A DNA stretch of 64,000 nt from Schaalia vaccimaxillae DSM 15804 (GTDB taxonomy: Bacteria > Actinomycetota > Actinomycetes > Actinomycetales > Actinomycetaceae), in contig NZ_ATUX01000007.1 of NCBI RefSeq assembly GCF_000420425.1, positions 248,001 to 312,000 of the forward strand, given 5' to 3'. Below, one piece after another: positions 36,632 through 44,439 of this stretch (the stretch's first letter is position 1; each line of letters starts with the position of its first letter). The notes under the pieces were generated by a model that was given only the letters and a program-made list of their open reading frames with translations, was not told where the DNA came from and made no database searches. Made by a program: the position numbers and the translations under genes.

Positions 36632-37288
36632 CTATTCCTGGTTGGAGGGGCCGTCCACTTCAATTTGCTCAGTGCCCACGTGTTGAAACTTTGCAACACC
36701 GCTGGTCAACTCGGCCAGGAGATTGTCGAAGGATCCCAGCTCGCCCTCGTAAACGCCGATGCGTAACGCGACTTTGCTGGCCCAGTCTGTGCCCAGGACG
36801 TGGGCGCCGGTGGCCCGTAACTCGGCTTCAATGCGCCCAGCGTCGCCGGGATTGAGTTGTGTTTCCAAGATGTGCAGGTCGGCCAGGTGTGCTCGTGGGC
36901 ACAGCGCTAACGCTTCGGAAACTGCTGACGAGTAGGCGCGGATCAGGCCGCCGCCGCCCAGAAGAATGCCTCCAAAATATCGGGTGACCACGCCTGTCAC
37001 ATTCCATACACCGGCAAGTCGCAGGGCCTCAAGCATGGGAGTTCCTGCAGTGCCAGATGGCTCCCCATCATCGCTGGAATGCTGCTGAGGATTCAGACCG
37101 TCGGCGTGAATCAGGTAGGTGGAACAGTTGTGACGGGCTTGCGGGTGGCTGGCCTTGACCTCATCAATGAGGGCGCGCGCGTCTTGGACAGAATCTGTGC
37201 GTGCGATGGTGGCAATGAACCGAGACTTCTTAATCTCGATCTCATGGCAGATGCGGGTGCCTGCTTTGATGGTCTCGATCGTGGCCAT
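36632..37288 (-). CDS. YigZ/IMPACT family protein (UPF0029)
   Basis: 218 residues. N-terminal domain with 'EIKKSRFIATIART', 'SDDGEPSGTAGTPML' and 'VVTRYFGGILLGGGGLIRAY', all diagnostic of the YigZ/IMPACT family; a C-terminal ferredoxin-like domain follows (about 135-210). The eukaryotic relative IMPACT regulates GCN2; the bacterial protein's role is not settled, though ribosome- or RNA-related binding has been proposed. It lies between cysK and the CobW-like gene on the same strand with gaps of 78 and 212 bases, so it may be transcribed alone. Confidence 0.9.
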   Translation of the reverse strand: MATIETIKAGTRICHEIEIKKSRFIATIARTDSVQDARALIDEVKASHPQARHNCSTYLIHADGLNPQQHSSDDGEPSGTAGTPMLEALRLAGVWNVTGVVTRYFGGILLGGGGLIRAYSSAVSEALALCPRAHLADLHILETQLNPGDAGRIEAELRATGAHVLGTDWASKVALRIGVYEGELGSFDNLLAELTSGVAKFQHVGTEQIEVDGPSNQE

Positions 37289-37366
37289 CGCTGCTCCTTG
37301 TCTGCCGGTCCTTCCGGGGTCAAGAGTACGCAGATTCGGCTCAATACGTTGGCGTAGGCTGCTAGA

Positions 37367-38410
37367 TCACCCTTCGAACCAGGAAGTCATTCCGTCATCG
37401 ACGCCCACCCATTGCAGAGCCTGAGTCATTTCTTCTTCGGTCATTAAAAGATATTCGAAAGCATCCAGGATCATCTGTTTGTCTGACTGTGGGCCGGTTC
37501 CTGTAACGACCAGGTGAGTGAAAGCATTGCCCACCCATTCTCCTGCTGACCCGACTGAGGCGCCGCCGCCACTGACTTCCCACGTTCCCACCATTGTGGG
37601 GCGCGACGGGATCCAGAAGCAGCCTCGCGCGCAGACCCCTTGCGGTGCAAGCATCGCCGCATCATTGGCGAGACGCTCGGGATGGAAAGGCCGGTCTGAA
37701 TGTAAGTCGAGGGTCCACACGCCTTCCGCCTCAGGTCCGCCCCATGCACGGGTGGAGGCCGGATGGATGCGGGCGATGGCTTCGTCAGGATCGTGGCGGC
37801 CAGCGAAGAGAAGGTCCTCGGTGAGTTCGTCGAAGTGGTGGACCATGAGGGTGTCGAGTGGTCGCAGGTGCTCGATGAGGTCGAGGCCGAGCTGGTTTTC
37901 ACCCAAGACACAGACGAGGTCGGCGTAGCCCACTCCATTCATCAGGAGTTCGCCGGTGCAACGCTCGTCTCCTTCAAACAGGTCGATGCCGGCCTCGTTC
38001 AATGGGACGTGTTCGAAGAGGTCCGAGGCTGCGGTGTCGGCGTCTGCAAGGTGGAGGTTCGACGAAAGAGTGACATCGTTGAGGGCATGATGTTCCTCGC
38101 AGGCATCACAGATTGAAGGCAGAGCGTTGAGTGCTTCAACGCCCACGGGCAGAGCGAGGATTAGAGTCTGGAGGCCATCGGCGCTAAGTTCAGCGATCAA
38201 CGGGAGAATGCCCTCACGAAGCGAGCACGTGATGCAGGAGTGAGCTAAGGGTACGCGGCTGTCTTGGAGTGTTTCCCATCCGTTGGTCAGACGCATGGAC
38301 ACGCCCTCGTCGTCGATGTCGACGGTGAGGATGGGGGATAGGTCGGCGCACGCCATGAGTGCTGCGGATCGGAGCAGGGCAGAGCCGCTCGTCAGTGCAC
38401 AGAGCTTCAT
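37367..38410 (-). CDS. CobW/COG0523-like protein without a recognisable P-loop
   Basis: 347 residues from the ATG at 38410; reading further upstream adds residues that cross the Zur promoter and are unlikely to be translated. Parts typical of COG0523 metallochaperones are 'HSCITCSLREGILPLI' (like the family CxCC site) and a C-terminal CobW_C-like domain ('GVCARGCFWIPSRP', 'TLDLHSDRPFHPERL'). The N-terminal P-loop normally written GxxGxGKT(T) is replaced by 'TSGSALLRSAAL', with no lysine, so GTP binding of the usual kind is doubtful. It is divergent from the zinc-free ribosomal genes and shares the Zur box region with them, so a low-zinc role is likely. Confidence 0.75.
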   Translation of the reverse strand: MKLCALTSGSALLRSAALMACADLSPILTVDIDDEGVSMRLTNGWETLQDSRVPLAHSCITCSLREGILPLIAELSADGLQTLILALPVGVEALNALPSICDACEEHHALNDVTLSSNLHLADADTAASDLFEHVPLNEAGIDLFEGDERCTGELLMNGVGYADLVCVLGENQLGLDLIEHLRPLDTLMVHHFDELTEDLLFAGRHDPDEAIARIHPASTRAWGGPEAEGVWTLDLHSDRPFHPERLANDAAMLAPQGVCARGCFWIPSRPTMVGTWEVSGGGASVGSAGEWVGNAFTHLVVTGTGPQSDKQMILDAFEYLLMTEEEMTQALQWVGVDDGMTSWFEG

Positions 38411-38435
38411 TGAATGTTCTTTCAGTCTCACACAT

Positions 38436-38464
38436 TTGATGAAAATGATTATCAATACTATAAC
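38436..38464 (+). promoter_or_regulatory. Zur box inside the promoter of the ribosomal paralog operon
   Basis: TGAAAATGATTATCA (38440-38454) matches the actinobacterial Zur consensus TGAAAATGATTTTCA at 14 of 15 bases. It lies wholly within the 17-base spacer of a promoter: -35 TTGATG (38436-38441, partly overlapping) and -10 TATAAC (38459-38464). Zur with zinc bound would block RNA polymerase; low zinc would release the downstream genes. The same site lies 30 bases upstream of the divergent CobW-like gene, which is probably co-regulated. Confidence 0.85.
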
Positions 38465-38518
38465 TAATCTAGTGAACGGTCGACATGACCCAAATGAGCA
38501 CAACCCGAAGGGAACAAT

Positions 38519-38755
38519 ATGAGCAGGCGCTGCCAAATCCTGGGAACCAAACCTAGTTTCAGCAAGTCCGTCTCCCACTCGCACAAACGCACCTCGCGAC
38601 GCTGGGACCCAAACGTCCAAACCAAGCGGTACTGGGTGCCCTCACTTGGGCGCAATATCACCATCACCGTTTCAGCCAGGGGAATCAAAACCATCGACAA
38701 ACTTGGTATTGAAGCCGTTGTTGCCAACATGCGCGCCCGAGGGGAGAAGTTCTAA
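38519..38755 (+). CDS. rpmB: 50S ribosomal protein L28, zinc-free paralog
   Basis: 78 residues; '[28 protein letters not shown]' pattern start and 'ISARGIKT'-like end ('[11 protein letters not shown]') are typical of L28. It has a single cysteine (C5), so no Cys4 zinc site: the C-minus form expressed when zinc is scarce. First gene behind the Zur-regulated promoter, with GAAGGGAA before the ATG. Its stop overlaps the rpmG start by one base. Confidence 0.95.
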   Translation: MSRRCQILGTKPSFSKSVSHSHKRTSRRWDPNVQTKRYWVPSLGRNITITVSARGIKTIDKLGIEAVVANMRARGEKF

Positions 38756-38925
38756 TGGCATCGAAAAGCGCCGATGTGCGTCCCATCATCATCTTGCAAT
38801 CCACCGCCGGCACAGGCTTTCGTTACACGACCCGCAAGAACCGACGCAATAACCCGGATCGTCTTCGGATCCGCAAATATGACCCGATTGCTCGCCGACA
38901 TGTTGAATTCGTGGAGACCCGCTGA
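38755..38925 (+). CDS. rpmG: 50S ribosomal protein L33, zinc-free paralog
   Basis: 56 residues with no cysteine. '[21 protein letters not shown]' followed by '[11 protein letters not shown]' and '[14 protein letters not shown]' is the L33 pattern; the two Cys pairs of the zinc form are absent. Overlaps rpmB before it and rpsN after it by one base each (TAATG/TGATG). Confidence 0.94.
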   Translation: MASKSADVRPIIILQSTAGTGFRYTTRKNRRNNPDRLRIRKYDPIARRHVEFVETR

Positions 38926-39230
38926 TGGCTAAGAAATCCAAAATCGCTCGCAATATCCAACGCGAAGCTGTCGTCGCTAAATATGCGCAGCGTCGCGCCG
39001 AGCTCAAAGCAGCCTCCGTTAACCCCCACCTTTCTCAGGCTGAAAGGGACGAGGCTATGGCTGCCCTGCACGCCCTGCCCCGCAATGCCTCCCCGACGCG
39101 ACTACGCAACCGAGGGGTGAGTGACGGCCGCCCTCGTGGATACCTGGGCCACTTCGGTTTGTCCCGCGTCCAATTTAGGCAGATGGCCCTGCGCGGGGAA
39201 CTGCCTGGCGTCACGAAGTCGTCTTGGTGA
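38925..39230 (+). CDS. rpsN: 30S ribosomal protein S14, zinc-free paralog
   Basis: 101 residues with no cysteine. '[28 protein letters not shown]' style C-terminal half and '[12 protein letters not shown]' are the long S14 form (AltS14), which replaces the short zinc-binding S14. Starts within the rpmG stop (one-base overlap). 58 bases separate it from rpmE2. Confidence 0.95.
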   Translation: MAKKSKIARNIQREAVVAKYAQRRAELKAASVNPHLSQAERDEAMAALHALPRNASPTRLRNRGVSDGRPRGYLGHFGLSRVQFRQMALRGELPGVTKSSW

Positions 39231-39288
39231 ACCTCGTACGTGGTAAGCCTCAAACAATGCGACGAGCCTCAAATACAAGGACACATGA

Positions 39289-39555
39289 ATGAAACCTGGA
39301 ATCCACCCCGACTACCATCCGATCGTGTTCCGCGATCGTGCAGCCGACTTTGCGTTCCTCACCAAGTCGACGATGACCTCTGCGCAAACCATCGAATGGG
39401 AAGACGGCAATACCTACCCCGTAGTTGACGTTGAAATCTCCTCAGCCTCACATCCCTTCTGGACGGGTAAATCTCGTCTGGTTGACACCGCTGGCCGTGT
39501 CGAGAAATTCCGTGCGCGTTACGGCGAACGCACGCGCCCCAACGCTGGAAATTAA
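39289..39555 (+). CDS. rpmE2: 50S ribosomal protein L31 type B (zinc-free)
   Basis: 88 residues, no cysteine. '[16 protein letters not shown]' and '[14 protein letters not shown]' are the type B L31 signatures. AAGG lies 9 bases before the ATG. In the same direction and presumably the same transcript as rpmB-rpmG-rpsN; type B replaces the zinc-binding L31 under zinc limitation. The downstream rpmJ starts 11 bases after the stop. Confidence 0.95.
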   Translation: MKPGIHPDYHPIVFRDRAADFAFLTKSTMTSAQTIEWEDGNTYPVVDVEISSASHPFWTGKSRLVDTAGRVEKFRARYGERTRPNAGN

Positions 39556-39566
39556 GGAGTCCTAAC

Positions 39567-39689
39567 ATGAAAGTACGAGCATCGATTCGTTCCCTGGCCA
39601 AGCAACCGGGGTCTATGGTGGTGCGCCGGCGCGGTCACCTGTACGTCATTAATAAGAAGAATCCGCGACTCAAGGCGCGCCAAGGCTGA
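39567..39689 (+). CDS. rpmJ: 50S ribosomal protein L36, zinc-free paralog
   Basis: 40 residues, too short to be found by most scans. Reads '[15 protein letters not shown]' then '[23 protein letters not shown]'. L36 normally holds zinc with Cys-Cys-Cys-His; here there is no cysteine, so it is the C-minus form. AAGGAG lies 7 bases before the ATG. Confidence 0.93.
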   Translation: MKVRASIRSLAKQPGSMVVRRRGHLYVINKKNPRLKARQG

Positions 39690-39839
39690 GACGAGAATCG
39701 CACCGCTGGAGAGGTGTCCTGACTTCGTTGAGAGGCAGGACTCATGTTAAAGTTTCTGGGTTGCCGGAATGCATGAGATGCCTGTGGGCGATCTCCCGGT
39801 GAAGACAATCATCCGATTGAGAAGAGGAGCGGATAGGAC

Positions 39840-40010
39840 ATGGCAGTTCCCAAACGCAAGATGTCCCGTGCGAACACCCGCACTCGCCGGTCTGCATGGA
39901 AGGCAGATCTCACCGAGCTGAACACCATCAAGGTTTCCGGTCGTGAGGTCCGCGTCCCCCGTCGTCTGGCGAAGGCGTACAAGAATGGTCTGCTGGACGT
40001 CGAGGCCTGA
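39840..40010 (+). CDS. rpmF: 50S ribosomal protein L32, cysteine-free
   Basis: 56 residues: '[21 protein letters not shown]' beginning (one of the most conserved in L32) and '[15 protein letters not shown]' end, no cysteine. GAGGAG precedes the ATG. A 150-base gap from rpmJ contains a possible extended -10 (TGTTAAAGT at 39745-39753), so it may also be transcribed on its own. A terminator follows. It may be the only L32 of the genome rather than a low-zinc spare; this cannot be told from the window. Confidence 0.94.
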   Translation: MAVPKRKMSRANTRTRRSAWKADLTELNTIKVSGREVRVPRRLAKAYKNGLLDVEA

Positions 40011-40025
40011 TCTCGACTTTTGCAG

Positions 40026-40054
40026 AAGCCCGGCACTTTTGTGTCGGGCTTTTC
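40026..40054 (+). terminator. Intrinsic terminator after rpmF
   Basis: 11-bp stem AAGCCCGGCAC / GTGTCGGGCTT (one G-U) with a TTTT loop and a following 'ttt' run, 15 bases after the rpmF stop. Ends the ribosomal-protein operon. Confidence 0.88.
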
Positions 40055-40076
40055 CATGCTCTTTTTGCCTTCCCGT

Positions 40077-40143
40077 CGAGAGCAGACCTTATGGTCGTTT
40101 TCGGCCCGAAAATGGGCGATTTTGACCAAAAAGTCTGCTCTCG
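40077..40143. repeat. 67-bp palindromic element
   Basis: Perfect 11-bp arms CGAGAGCAGAC (40077-40087) and GTCTGCTCTCG (40133-40143) enclose a second palindrome TTTTCGG-C-CCGAAAA (40098-40112) and a shorter TGGTC/GACCA pair. It stands just after the rpmF terminator and before the monooxygenase gene. It looks like a REP- or MITE-type dispersed element or a structured regulatory site. Only one copy is in this window. Confidence 0.6.
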
Positions 40144-40224
40144 GCGCAGGGGAGTAAGGGAAGTAGAATCGGGTCAGACTGCGACGGTGCAGCATTGACA
40201 AGAGCGATTGAGGAGAGGACAGAA

Positions 40225-40542
40225 ATGAAGATCCTGTACGCACAGTTCACAGCCACCCAGGGCAATGCTGACGAGGTCGCAAGCATGCTTGCCGACCTTG
40301 CACGCAACGTTCATCAAGAACCCGGCAATATTCGTTTCGAACCCTTCCAACACGAGGACGATCCCCACAAGTTCTTCGTCATGGAAATCTACCGCGACGA
40401 AGAAGCCTTCCAAGCTCACATGAACATGCCTTACGGCAAACCCTTCAATGATCGTCTGAACGAGCTCATTGTTGAGCCGCATTCTCAGTTGACCTTTGTT
40501 GAACCCTTTGACGGGGGAGAGTTTTTCAACGATAGGTTCTGA
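40225..40542 (+). CDS. Putative quinol monooxygenase (ABM domain)
   Basis: 105 residues from the ATG at 40225, which has GAGGAG 11-16 bases upstream. The small ferredoxin-like 'antibiotic biosynthesis monooxygenase' fold is recognised from 'ARNVHQEPGNIRFEPFQHEDDPHKFFVMEIYRDEEAFQAHM', as in YgiN and similar enzymes that act on quinols. Such proteins are dimers without cofactor. No pathway neighbours. 99 bases later comes the convergent end of the NhaC gene; no clear terminator is seen between. Confidence 0.85.
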   Translation: MKILYAQFTATQGNADEVASMLADLARNVHQEPGNIRFEPFQHEDDPHKFFVMEIYRDEEAFQAHMNMPYGKPFNDRLNELIVEPHSQLTFVEPFDGGEFFNDRF

Positions 40543-40641
40543 ACTGTGAATGTTTGACATCCTGATTGCTTATGGCAATTCCTTCCTCGAGCACTAACCG
40601 TTTCGTAGAGAATCTTTCTAGGCGAAGGGTCCAGGAATAAA

Positions 40642-42117
40642 TCAGACAGAGAGCCTATTTTTGAGTTCAGCATCCGACAATCGGGCGATACCGATACCCG
40701 TTGCGCCCCACAGGAGAGCAAAGCCAATAGCTATCCAGTTACAGATTGCCCACGGCATGTACGACAGTGTTGCTACGCCGAGAGTGCCCGCCATGTATGC
40801 GCCTGCTGATGTCCAAGGCAGAATTGGCTCCCACAGGGTTGCTGAATCTTCAATTGTCCGTGACAGGTTCTTCGGATCTAAACCACGCTTGATGTACTCG
40901 GAACGGAGCATTTCACCAGGGATCAACAGAGAAACTTGTCCATTTGATGTAATGCCGATAGTCGCCAGACCGGTGATCACAGTGGCGGCAATGAGTCCGA
41001 ATGCGCCCTTGATGGGCTTAAGTAGATGTGAGATCAAAACGTCTAATGAGCCAGATACCGATACAACACCGGCGAAAGTGATCGCACAGAAACAGATGAG
41101 CAAGACAGACATCATTGAATTCATACCGCCTCGGTTAAGTAAACGGGTGACATCTTCGATAACTGATGCAGCATTGAAACCGTCGCGTGTGACCATTTCA
41201 ATGTCGAATCCGTTGACCGAGGAAATAATACTGTCCTTGAAAGAGATGCCCTGGAAAACCACAGCATTGAACATTGCAATTACGCTCGATACAAGGATTA
41301 CAGGGATCGTTGGTTTTTTCCACATGGAGCCGCCCAACACAACGATGATCGGTACCAATAGCATCAGGTTCCATGAGAAGGCAGAATCCAGAGTTGCGAG
41401 GATTTCACCGACCTTGACGGGTACCTCGCCACCATGTAAGCCCAAGCCGAAAAGTAAGTAGACAACGCCTGCAACAACAAAGGACGGAAGGGTTGTCCAT
41501 AGCAGGTGTTTGATGTGGGTAAAGAGGTTGACGCCGGTGGCCATTGAAGCGATATTTGTTGTGTCCGATAGCGGTGATAACTTGTCGCCGAAATAAGCTC
41601 CCGAAACGACTGCGCCAGCGACCATTGCTAGATTTGCGTCCATACCCACCGCAACACCCATAAATGCGACACCTACGGTACCGGCTGAGCCCCATGAGGT
41701 ACCTGTGCACAGCGAAACAATTGCGGTGACAACCAAGGCAATCAGAGCCAAGTACTGAGGGTTGATTATCTTCAGGCCGTAGTAGATAAGCATAGGGATC
41801 GTGCCGCCAGCCATCCATGTGCCGATGAGCATGCCAACGCTAATAAGAATTAGAACAGCCGGCATCGTCTTGGCAATTTTGTCTGCGATGGAGCTCATGA
41901 TTTCTTCCCACAAGTACCCGAGGTGCCGAGCCACAATACCGGCTACAACAGCCGATGCAATGAGAAGAGGTTCTACGGGAAGTTCGGCGAAGATGTATCC
42001 GCCACCAAGTAAGACGATGAGAGTAATGACGGGCATTGCTGCGATAAGGAGTGTTGGGCGTCGATGCTCAGTATCTTGCGTGAGCTTAGTAGCGCCGTGG
42101 GATGATTGCGACATCAT
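40642..42117 (-). CDS. nhaC: NhaC family Na+/H+ antiporter-like transporter
   Basis: 491 residues, about 12 membrane helices. 'CTGTSWGSAGTVGVAF', 'VSGAYFGDKLSPLSDTTNIAS' and 'SNGQVSLLIPGEMLRSEYIKRG' are NhaC family motifs. It is closer to the classical NhaC (Bacillus) type than the other NhaC homologue in this window (26693-28375). It is the third gene of a regulator-PatB-NhaC unit, so the transported solute may be an amino acid or an anion handled with the PatB reaction, not only Na+; this is inference. Confidence 0.87.
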   Translation of the reverse strand: MMSQSSHGATKLTQDTEHRRPTLLIAAMPVITLIVLLGGGYIFAELPVEPLLIASAVVAGIVARHLGYLWEEIMSSIADKIAKTMPAVLILISVGMLIGTWMAGGTIPMLIYYGLKIINPQYLALIALVVTAIVSLCTGTSWGSAGTVGVAFMGVAVGMDANLAMVAGAVVSGAYFGDKLSPLSDTTNIASMATGVNLFTHIKHLLWTTLPSFVVAGVVYLLFGLGLHGGEVPVKVGEILATLDSAFSWNLMLLVPIIVVLGGSMWKKPTIPVILVSSVIAMFNAVVFQGISFKDSIISSVNGFDIEMVTRDGFNAASVIEDVTRLLNRGGMNSMMSVLLICFCAITFAGVVSVSGSLDVLISHLLKPIKGAFGLIAATVITGLATIGITSNGQVSLLIPGEMLRSEYIKRGLDPKNLSRTIEDSATLWEPILPWTSAGAYMAGTLGVATLSYMPWAICNWIAIGFALLWGATGIGIARLSDAELKNRLSV

Positions 42118-42211
42118 TGTCCTTTCATGAGGGGATTAACAAGTGGCTGGCAGAGTTTTCATTAAGTCTGTGTGTCTGCACATCAGCCTTGGAATTGATA
42201 CTGATCTTGGC

Positions 42212-43396
42212 TTAGTATCTGAGTTCATTTGCTAAGCGAGAGATTCCTTCGAGAAGCTCGTTCCTGGGCAGCGCGACGTTGATGCGGCAAAAACCTTCGT
42301 ATGGAACGCCGAAGTCTTTGCCCGGACTGACAGCTACATGCGAGTGGAGACTCGCTTTTTCGAGAGAAGAAGCGGAAACGAGGTAGTGCCGAGCGTCGAC
42401 CCATAGCAAATAAGTGCCGTCAGGATCTAGCACACGGGCGTAGGGTAATTCTCTGGTGAGCAATTCACGGGCGGCGACGATATTCGAGTCTATGGTCTCT
42501 AAGAGCTGGTCAACCCATCGGTCACCCTGGGTCCAGGCAGCAATACTTGCGGGGATAGAAAAATAGTTTGGGTTATGCAGTCCCATACGCCTCTTAGCGG
42601 CTTCCAACCGCTCTCCCATCTTGGACGTAGTGATGACGGCGGTGGCCTCCAGACCTGCGATGGTGAAGGTCTTTCCAGGGGACGCGCAATGAATGAGACG
42701 GCCATCTTCCCATAGGTCTGGGCACAGAGTGGCGAGTGGGGTATAGCGATTGCGCCCGGGGCGTTCGAAATCGCCATGGATATCATCGCTCAGAATGAGA
42801 AAAGAATTTCTTCTGGCGATTTCGCACAAGAACTCCAGTTCATCACGATGCCATACTCGTCCAGTTGGATTGTGAGGGTTACACCATAGGAGTAAATCCG
42901 AACCAGTGAGGGCCTTGTCGAGAGATTCCCAATCGATGGTTGGTGAACTCGATACATCAGAGATGAGTTCGACTCGGCGAATCTCGGCCCCTGAGGCTTC
43001 GCACACTTCGATGAGCGGAGAGTAAGCGGGGCTCAGACTGACTACCGTGACAGGGGAGCATTCTTTGTCTCGAAGGATAAAATTCACGAGGGCTGAGACG
43101 CATTGAACAACGCGTGGGAAAAAGTGGACATGGCTAGGATCAACATCCCAGGAGTGTCTGCGTCTCTGCCAACCGGCAGCTGCCTGAGCGAAATCTGGGA
43201 AGATCTCGGTATAGCCATAGGAAGCGTGCTCGGCCGCCTTTATGACGGCATCAACAACCTCTGGACACGTGGTGAACTCCATGTCCGCCACAGACAAGCA
43301 GATGGCATCGGATCCGAGGTCGGCAGCGAGGAGGTCCCACTTAGCGCTGTGCGTGCCCCATCTGTTGAGATGACGGGTAAAAGCATCGTTAGTCAT
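42212..43396 (-). CDS. MalY/PatB family PLP aminotransferase (cystathionine beta-lyase-like)
   Basis: 394 residues. Class I/II aminotransferase fold with 'SVADMEFTTCPEVVDA' (the MalY/PatB start), 'LLWCNPHNPTGRVW', 'LSDDIHGDFE', and the PLP lysine in 'CASPGKTFTIAGLEA'. Family members cleave C-S bonds in cystathionine or cysteine conjugates, giving a keto acid, ammonia and thiol. The start overlaps the regulator's stop by 4 bases (ATGA), so the two are coupled. Ends 95 bases before nhaC. Confidence 0.9.
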   Translation of the reverse strand: MTNDAFTRHLNRWGTHSAKWDLLAADLGSDAICLSVADMEFTTCPEVVDAVIKAAEHASYGYTEIFPDFAQAAAGWQRRRHSWDVDPSHVHFFPRVVQCVSALVNFILRDKECSPVTVVSLSPAYSPLIEVCEASGAEIRRVELISDVSSSPTIDWESLDKALTGSDLLLWCNPHNPTGRVWHRDELEFLCEIARRNSFLILSDDIHGDFERPGRNRYTPLATLCPDLWEDGRLIHCASPGKTFTIAGLEATAVITTSKMGERLEAAKRRMGLHNPNYFSIPASIAAWTQGDRWVDQLLETIDSNIVAARELLTRELPYARVLDPDGTYLLWVDARHYLVSASSLEKASLHSHVAVSPGKDFGVPYEGFCRINVALPRNELLEGISRLANELRY

Positions 43397-44070
43397 CGAC
43401 CTAGCTCAATCTCATTGAGGTAGTTATAAATCGTGTAGCGAGTACACTGGAGAGCTTGACCAGCGGTAGCGGCAGCGTCGCGTAGAAGAAAAAATCCACG
43501 GTCTTTGAGGACACGCACAATGTCGATCTTGTGCTCTTTACGCATTTGATCAACGGGGACAGGACAGGCATTAATAGCCTGATTAATTAGGATCTGAGCA
43601 AGTTCATCTATGTCCTTGACGAAGGACTCATCAATCATCTTCGTAGATGGTGCTAAAGGCGAAGCGACATCAATGTCTTCGGTACCCGTTGCTGATTGTA
43701 TGAGCCGTCCAATCTCGTTCCATGGAGTGGTATCCCGATTGATGCATAATGCCGCGACGGGCGTGCCTTGGCTATCGTGGACGATAACGGTGGTTGAGAG
43801 TAGATCTCGTCCATCGGGAGCGATGGTGCGATACCCAATATTGGTCTCAAGTTTGCCGCTGACTGCAGACTCAAGGAGCTTGTCCGTAGCAGGATCTCCA
43901 ACACTGCGACCGGTGATATCACCGCTGATAGCAATAATGGAGTGAGGCAGGCGTTCAAGGTCGTGCAGTGCAACCTCTGCAGGACCGACGATAGAGGCGA
44001 CAAGCGGATCAACGAGTTGTTGAAGAACGGATAGAATTAGCTGTTTCTCGGGCTGCTTTATTGTTGACAT
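43393..44070 (-). CDS. YheO/DauR-type PAS-domain transcriptional regulator
   Basis: 225 residues. N-terminal YheO-like PAS domain (about 10-125: 'LVASIVGPAEVALHDLERLPHSIIAISGDITGRSVGDPATD') and C-terminal HTH_22 helix-turn-helix (about 170-225: 'RKEHKIDIVRVLKDRGFFLLRDAAATAGQALQCTRYTIYNYL'). In the family, DauR controls D-amino-acid catabolism. It heads the unit with PatB and NhaC and has a palindromic site just upstream of its start, suggesting self-regulation. Confidence 0.85.
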   Translation of the reverse strand: MSTIKQPEKQLILSVLQQLVDPLVASIVGPAEVALHDLERLPHSIIAISGDITGRSVGDPATDKLLESAVSGKLETNIGYRTIAPDGRDLLSTTVIVHDSQGTPVAALCINRDTTPWNEIGRLIQSATGTEDIDVASPLAPSTKMIDESFVKDIDELAQILINQAINACPVPVDQMRKEHKIDIVRVLKDRGFFLLRDAAATAGQALQCTRYTIYNYLNEIELGR

Positions 44071-44081
44071 AGGACCTCAAT

Positions 44082-44100
44082 ATCAGATGTTTTGTCTGAT
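44082..44100 (-). promoter_or_regulatory. Candidate operator upstream of the PAS regulator
   Basis: ATCAGA (44082-44087) and TCTGAT (44095-44100) form a perfect 6-bp inverted repeat with a 7-base spacer, 12 bases before the regulator's start codon. Size and place fit an autoregulatory site of the HTH_22 regulator. Not proven; no second copy was looked for beyond this window. Confidence 0.45.
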
Positions 44101-44257
44101 GAAAGCTGAGTTTAGCAAGCTGCTTGCGGTTGGTCAACAAACTGTTGAAAAGTGGACTGGTGTGATGAGTTTTTATGGCTATGAACACTGCGTGGTCCGT
44201 AGTTTTGAGTGACTTGGTGTCAGAGGCTACGCTGGCATCAGTGTCATGCGACGCTGT

Positions 44258-44330
44258 GCCTCCGTAGCTCAATGGATAGAGCACCGGCCTTCTAATCCGA
44301 TGGTTGCAGGTTCGAGTCCTGTCGGGGGCG
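44258..44330 (+). tRNA. tRNA-Arg (anticodon TCT)
   Basis: 73-base cloverleaf. Acceptor GCCTCCG / CGGGGGC, D arm 'GCTCAATGGATAGAGC', anticodon loop CTTCTAA (anticodon TCT, reads AGA), T arm 'GCAGGTTCGAGTCCTGT', discriminator G, no encoded CCA. The anticodon stem CCGGC/TCCGA pairs well only in its three middle positions (C-U at 31-39 and C-A at 27-43). The loop, T33 and A37 are normal. Confidence 0.92.
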
Positions 44331-44439
44331 CTTAGAAATCAGGGTTTAACTACGCGTAGATAGATTCTCTGAGCCGCGGCGTTTGAAACAGATCGCGTCA
44401 CAGGACTATTTTCTGGCTTTTATCTCGTAGGACTGAACG

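Noticed and set aside
36551-36766. Plus-strand open frame with a hydrophobic stretch
   Set aside because: Most of it is the reverse of the YigZ C-terminal coding region; the remaining 80 bases show nothing coding-like.
38411-38620. Upstream extension of the CobW-like gene
   Set aside because: It would read through the Zur box, the promoter and the start of rpmB; the family start lies at 38410.
39716-39741. Stem-loop GTCCTG/CAGGAC between rpmJ and rpmF
   Set aside because: Only 6 bp with a 14-base loop and no T-run; not enough for a terminator call.
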